A stretch of 8,899 nt of DNA, from positions 1 through 8,899 of the forward strand of contig JAMONK010000167.1 of assembly GCA_027065835.1 (NCBI GenBank), given 5' to 3'. Source of the DNA: Thermococcus sp. GTDB lineage: Archaea > Methanobacteriota_B > Thermococci > Thermococcales > Thermococcaceae. The position numbers were made by a program, and so were the translations under genes. Positions 8,193 through 8,899 of the stretch are shown here, in pieces. The notes under the pieces are model-generated. The model was not told the DNA's origin. It searched no databases and saw only the letters and a program-made list of their open reading frames with translations. Every line of letters begins with the position of its first letter. The stretch's first letter is position 1.

Positions 8193-8899
8193 ATGGCCAA
8201 GCTTGACTGGATTACTGAGGAATTGAAGGAGCTTAAGGAGAAGGGGCTTTACGTGACCATAAGGAAGCTTGAGAGCTCCCAGGGCCCGTGGATCGTCGTT
8301 GATGGAAAACGCGTTTTGAACATGTGCTCCAACAACTACCTAGGGCTTGCGGCACACCCCAAGATAAAGGAGGCCGCCATAAGGGCCATCCTCGACTACG
8401 GTGTTGGTGCCGGAGCGGTTAGGACCATCGCAGGCACCATGGAGCTCCACATCGAGCTCGAGGAGAAGCTGGCGAAGTTCAAGAAGAGGGAAGCCGCGAT
8501 ACTCTTCCAGAGCGGCTACAACGCCAACCTCGGTGCACTGAGCGCTTTACTCACTAAAAAAGACGATGGTGTCTTCATCAGTGAGGAACTCAACCACGCG
8601 AGCATCATAGACGGAATGCGCCTCAGCGGCGCTCCGAAGGTCATCTACAAGCACCTCGACACGGAGGATCTTGAGAGACGGCTTAAGGAGAACAAGGACA
8701 AGAAGAAGAAAATCATCGTGAGCGACGGTGTCTTCTCGATGGACGGTGACCTCGCGCCGGTCCCGGAGATGGCCGAACTGGCCGAGCAGTACGATGCGAT
8801 GCTCTACATCGACGACGCCCACGGTGAGGGTGTCCTTGGAGACAGCGGAAGGGGTATCGTGGACCACTTCAAGCTCCACGGCAAGGTTGACTTCGAGAT
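8193..8899 (+). CDS. kbl: 2-amino-3-ketobutyrate CoA ligase / glycine C-acetyltransferase (3' end missing)
   Basis: This is the first 235 codons of a PLP-dependent alpha-oxoamine synthase. It most resembles KBL, which with threonine dehydrogenase cleaves threonine-derived 2-amino-3-ketobutyrate with CoA to glycine and acetyl-CoA. Visible landmarks are [47 protein letters not shown] (the substrate-binding region with GTM-x-LH-x-LE), [44 protein letters not shown], and [12 protein letters not shown] (205-216) with the PLP-binding Asp207 and His210. The catalytic Schiff-base lysine lies beyond the window edge. ATG 8193 has GGTGG starting 10 nt upstream. Related alpha-oxoamine synthases such as BioF or serine palmitoyltransferase cannot be fully excluded, because the C-terminal half is unseen. 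Confidence 0.9.
   Translation, partial: MAKLDWITEELKELKEKGLYVTIRKLESSQGPWIVVDGKRVLNMCSNNYLGLAAHPKIKEAAIRAILDYGVGAGAVRTIAGTMELHIELEEKLAKFKKREAAILFQSGYNANLGALSALLTKKDDGVFISEELNHASIIDGMRLSGAPKVIYKHLDTEDLERRLKENKDKKKKIIVSDGVFSMDGDLAPVPEMAELAEQYDAMLYIDDAHGEGVLGDSGRGIVDHFKLHGKVDFE

Noticed and set aside
8547..8879. Minus-strand open frame of 110 codons inside kbl
   Set aside because: It is a shadow of the conserved kbl coding frame, with no own ribosome binding site or recognisable domain.

Overview
The window looks like chromosomal DNA of a hyperthermophilic euryarchaeon of the order Thermococcales, most likely a Thermococcus. This is judged from recognisable archaeal protein families (RadB, FAU-1, the two RFC subunits, a Trm5a-type tRNA methyltransferase), archaeal A/T-rich BRE/TATA promoters, GGTG-type ribosome binding sites, very dense gene packing and a fairly GC-rich base composition. 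No database search was possible, so genus and orthology rest on recalled family sequences.

Layout, left to right: (1) 1-447, + strand, the 3' part of radB, cut by the window edge. (2) 510-2637, - strand, two overlapping genes: a helical, coiled-coil-like protein with a possible winged-helix end, then the RNA-binding/ribonuclease protein FAU-1. (3) 2638-2757, a divergent promoter region with two inverted repeats. (4) 2758-5627, + strand, moaA (tungsto/molybdopterin synthesis), a DUF835 membrane protein and taw22/trm5a (wyosine-type tRNA modification); the last two overlap by 35 bp. (5) 5636-8068, - strand, the clamp-loader operon rfcS-rfcL, convergent with taw22 across only 8 bp. (6) 8069-8192, a second divergent promoter region with two more perfect inverted repeats. 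(7) 8193-8899, + strand, the 5' part of kbl, an alpha-oxoamine synthase, cut by the right edge.

Most of this is core archaeal housekeeping: recombination, replication clamp loading, RNA metabolism, tRNA modification, cofactor synthesis and amino acid catabolism. I see no mobile elements, CRISPR arrays, inteins, tRNAs or rRNAs, and no clear novel multi-gene system. The least explained parts are the coiled-coil/winged-helix-like protein coupled to fau-1, the DUF835 membrane protein coupled to taw22, and the palindromic sites in the two divergent promoter regions. A useful internal regularity is that most starts chosen here have a G-rich Shine-Dalgarno element beginning 10 nt upstream, which settles several ambiguous starts.
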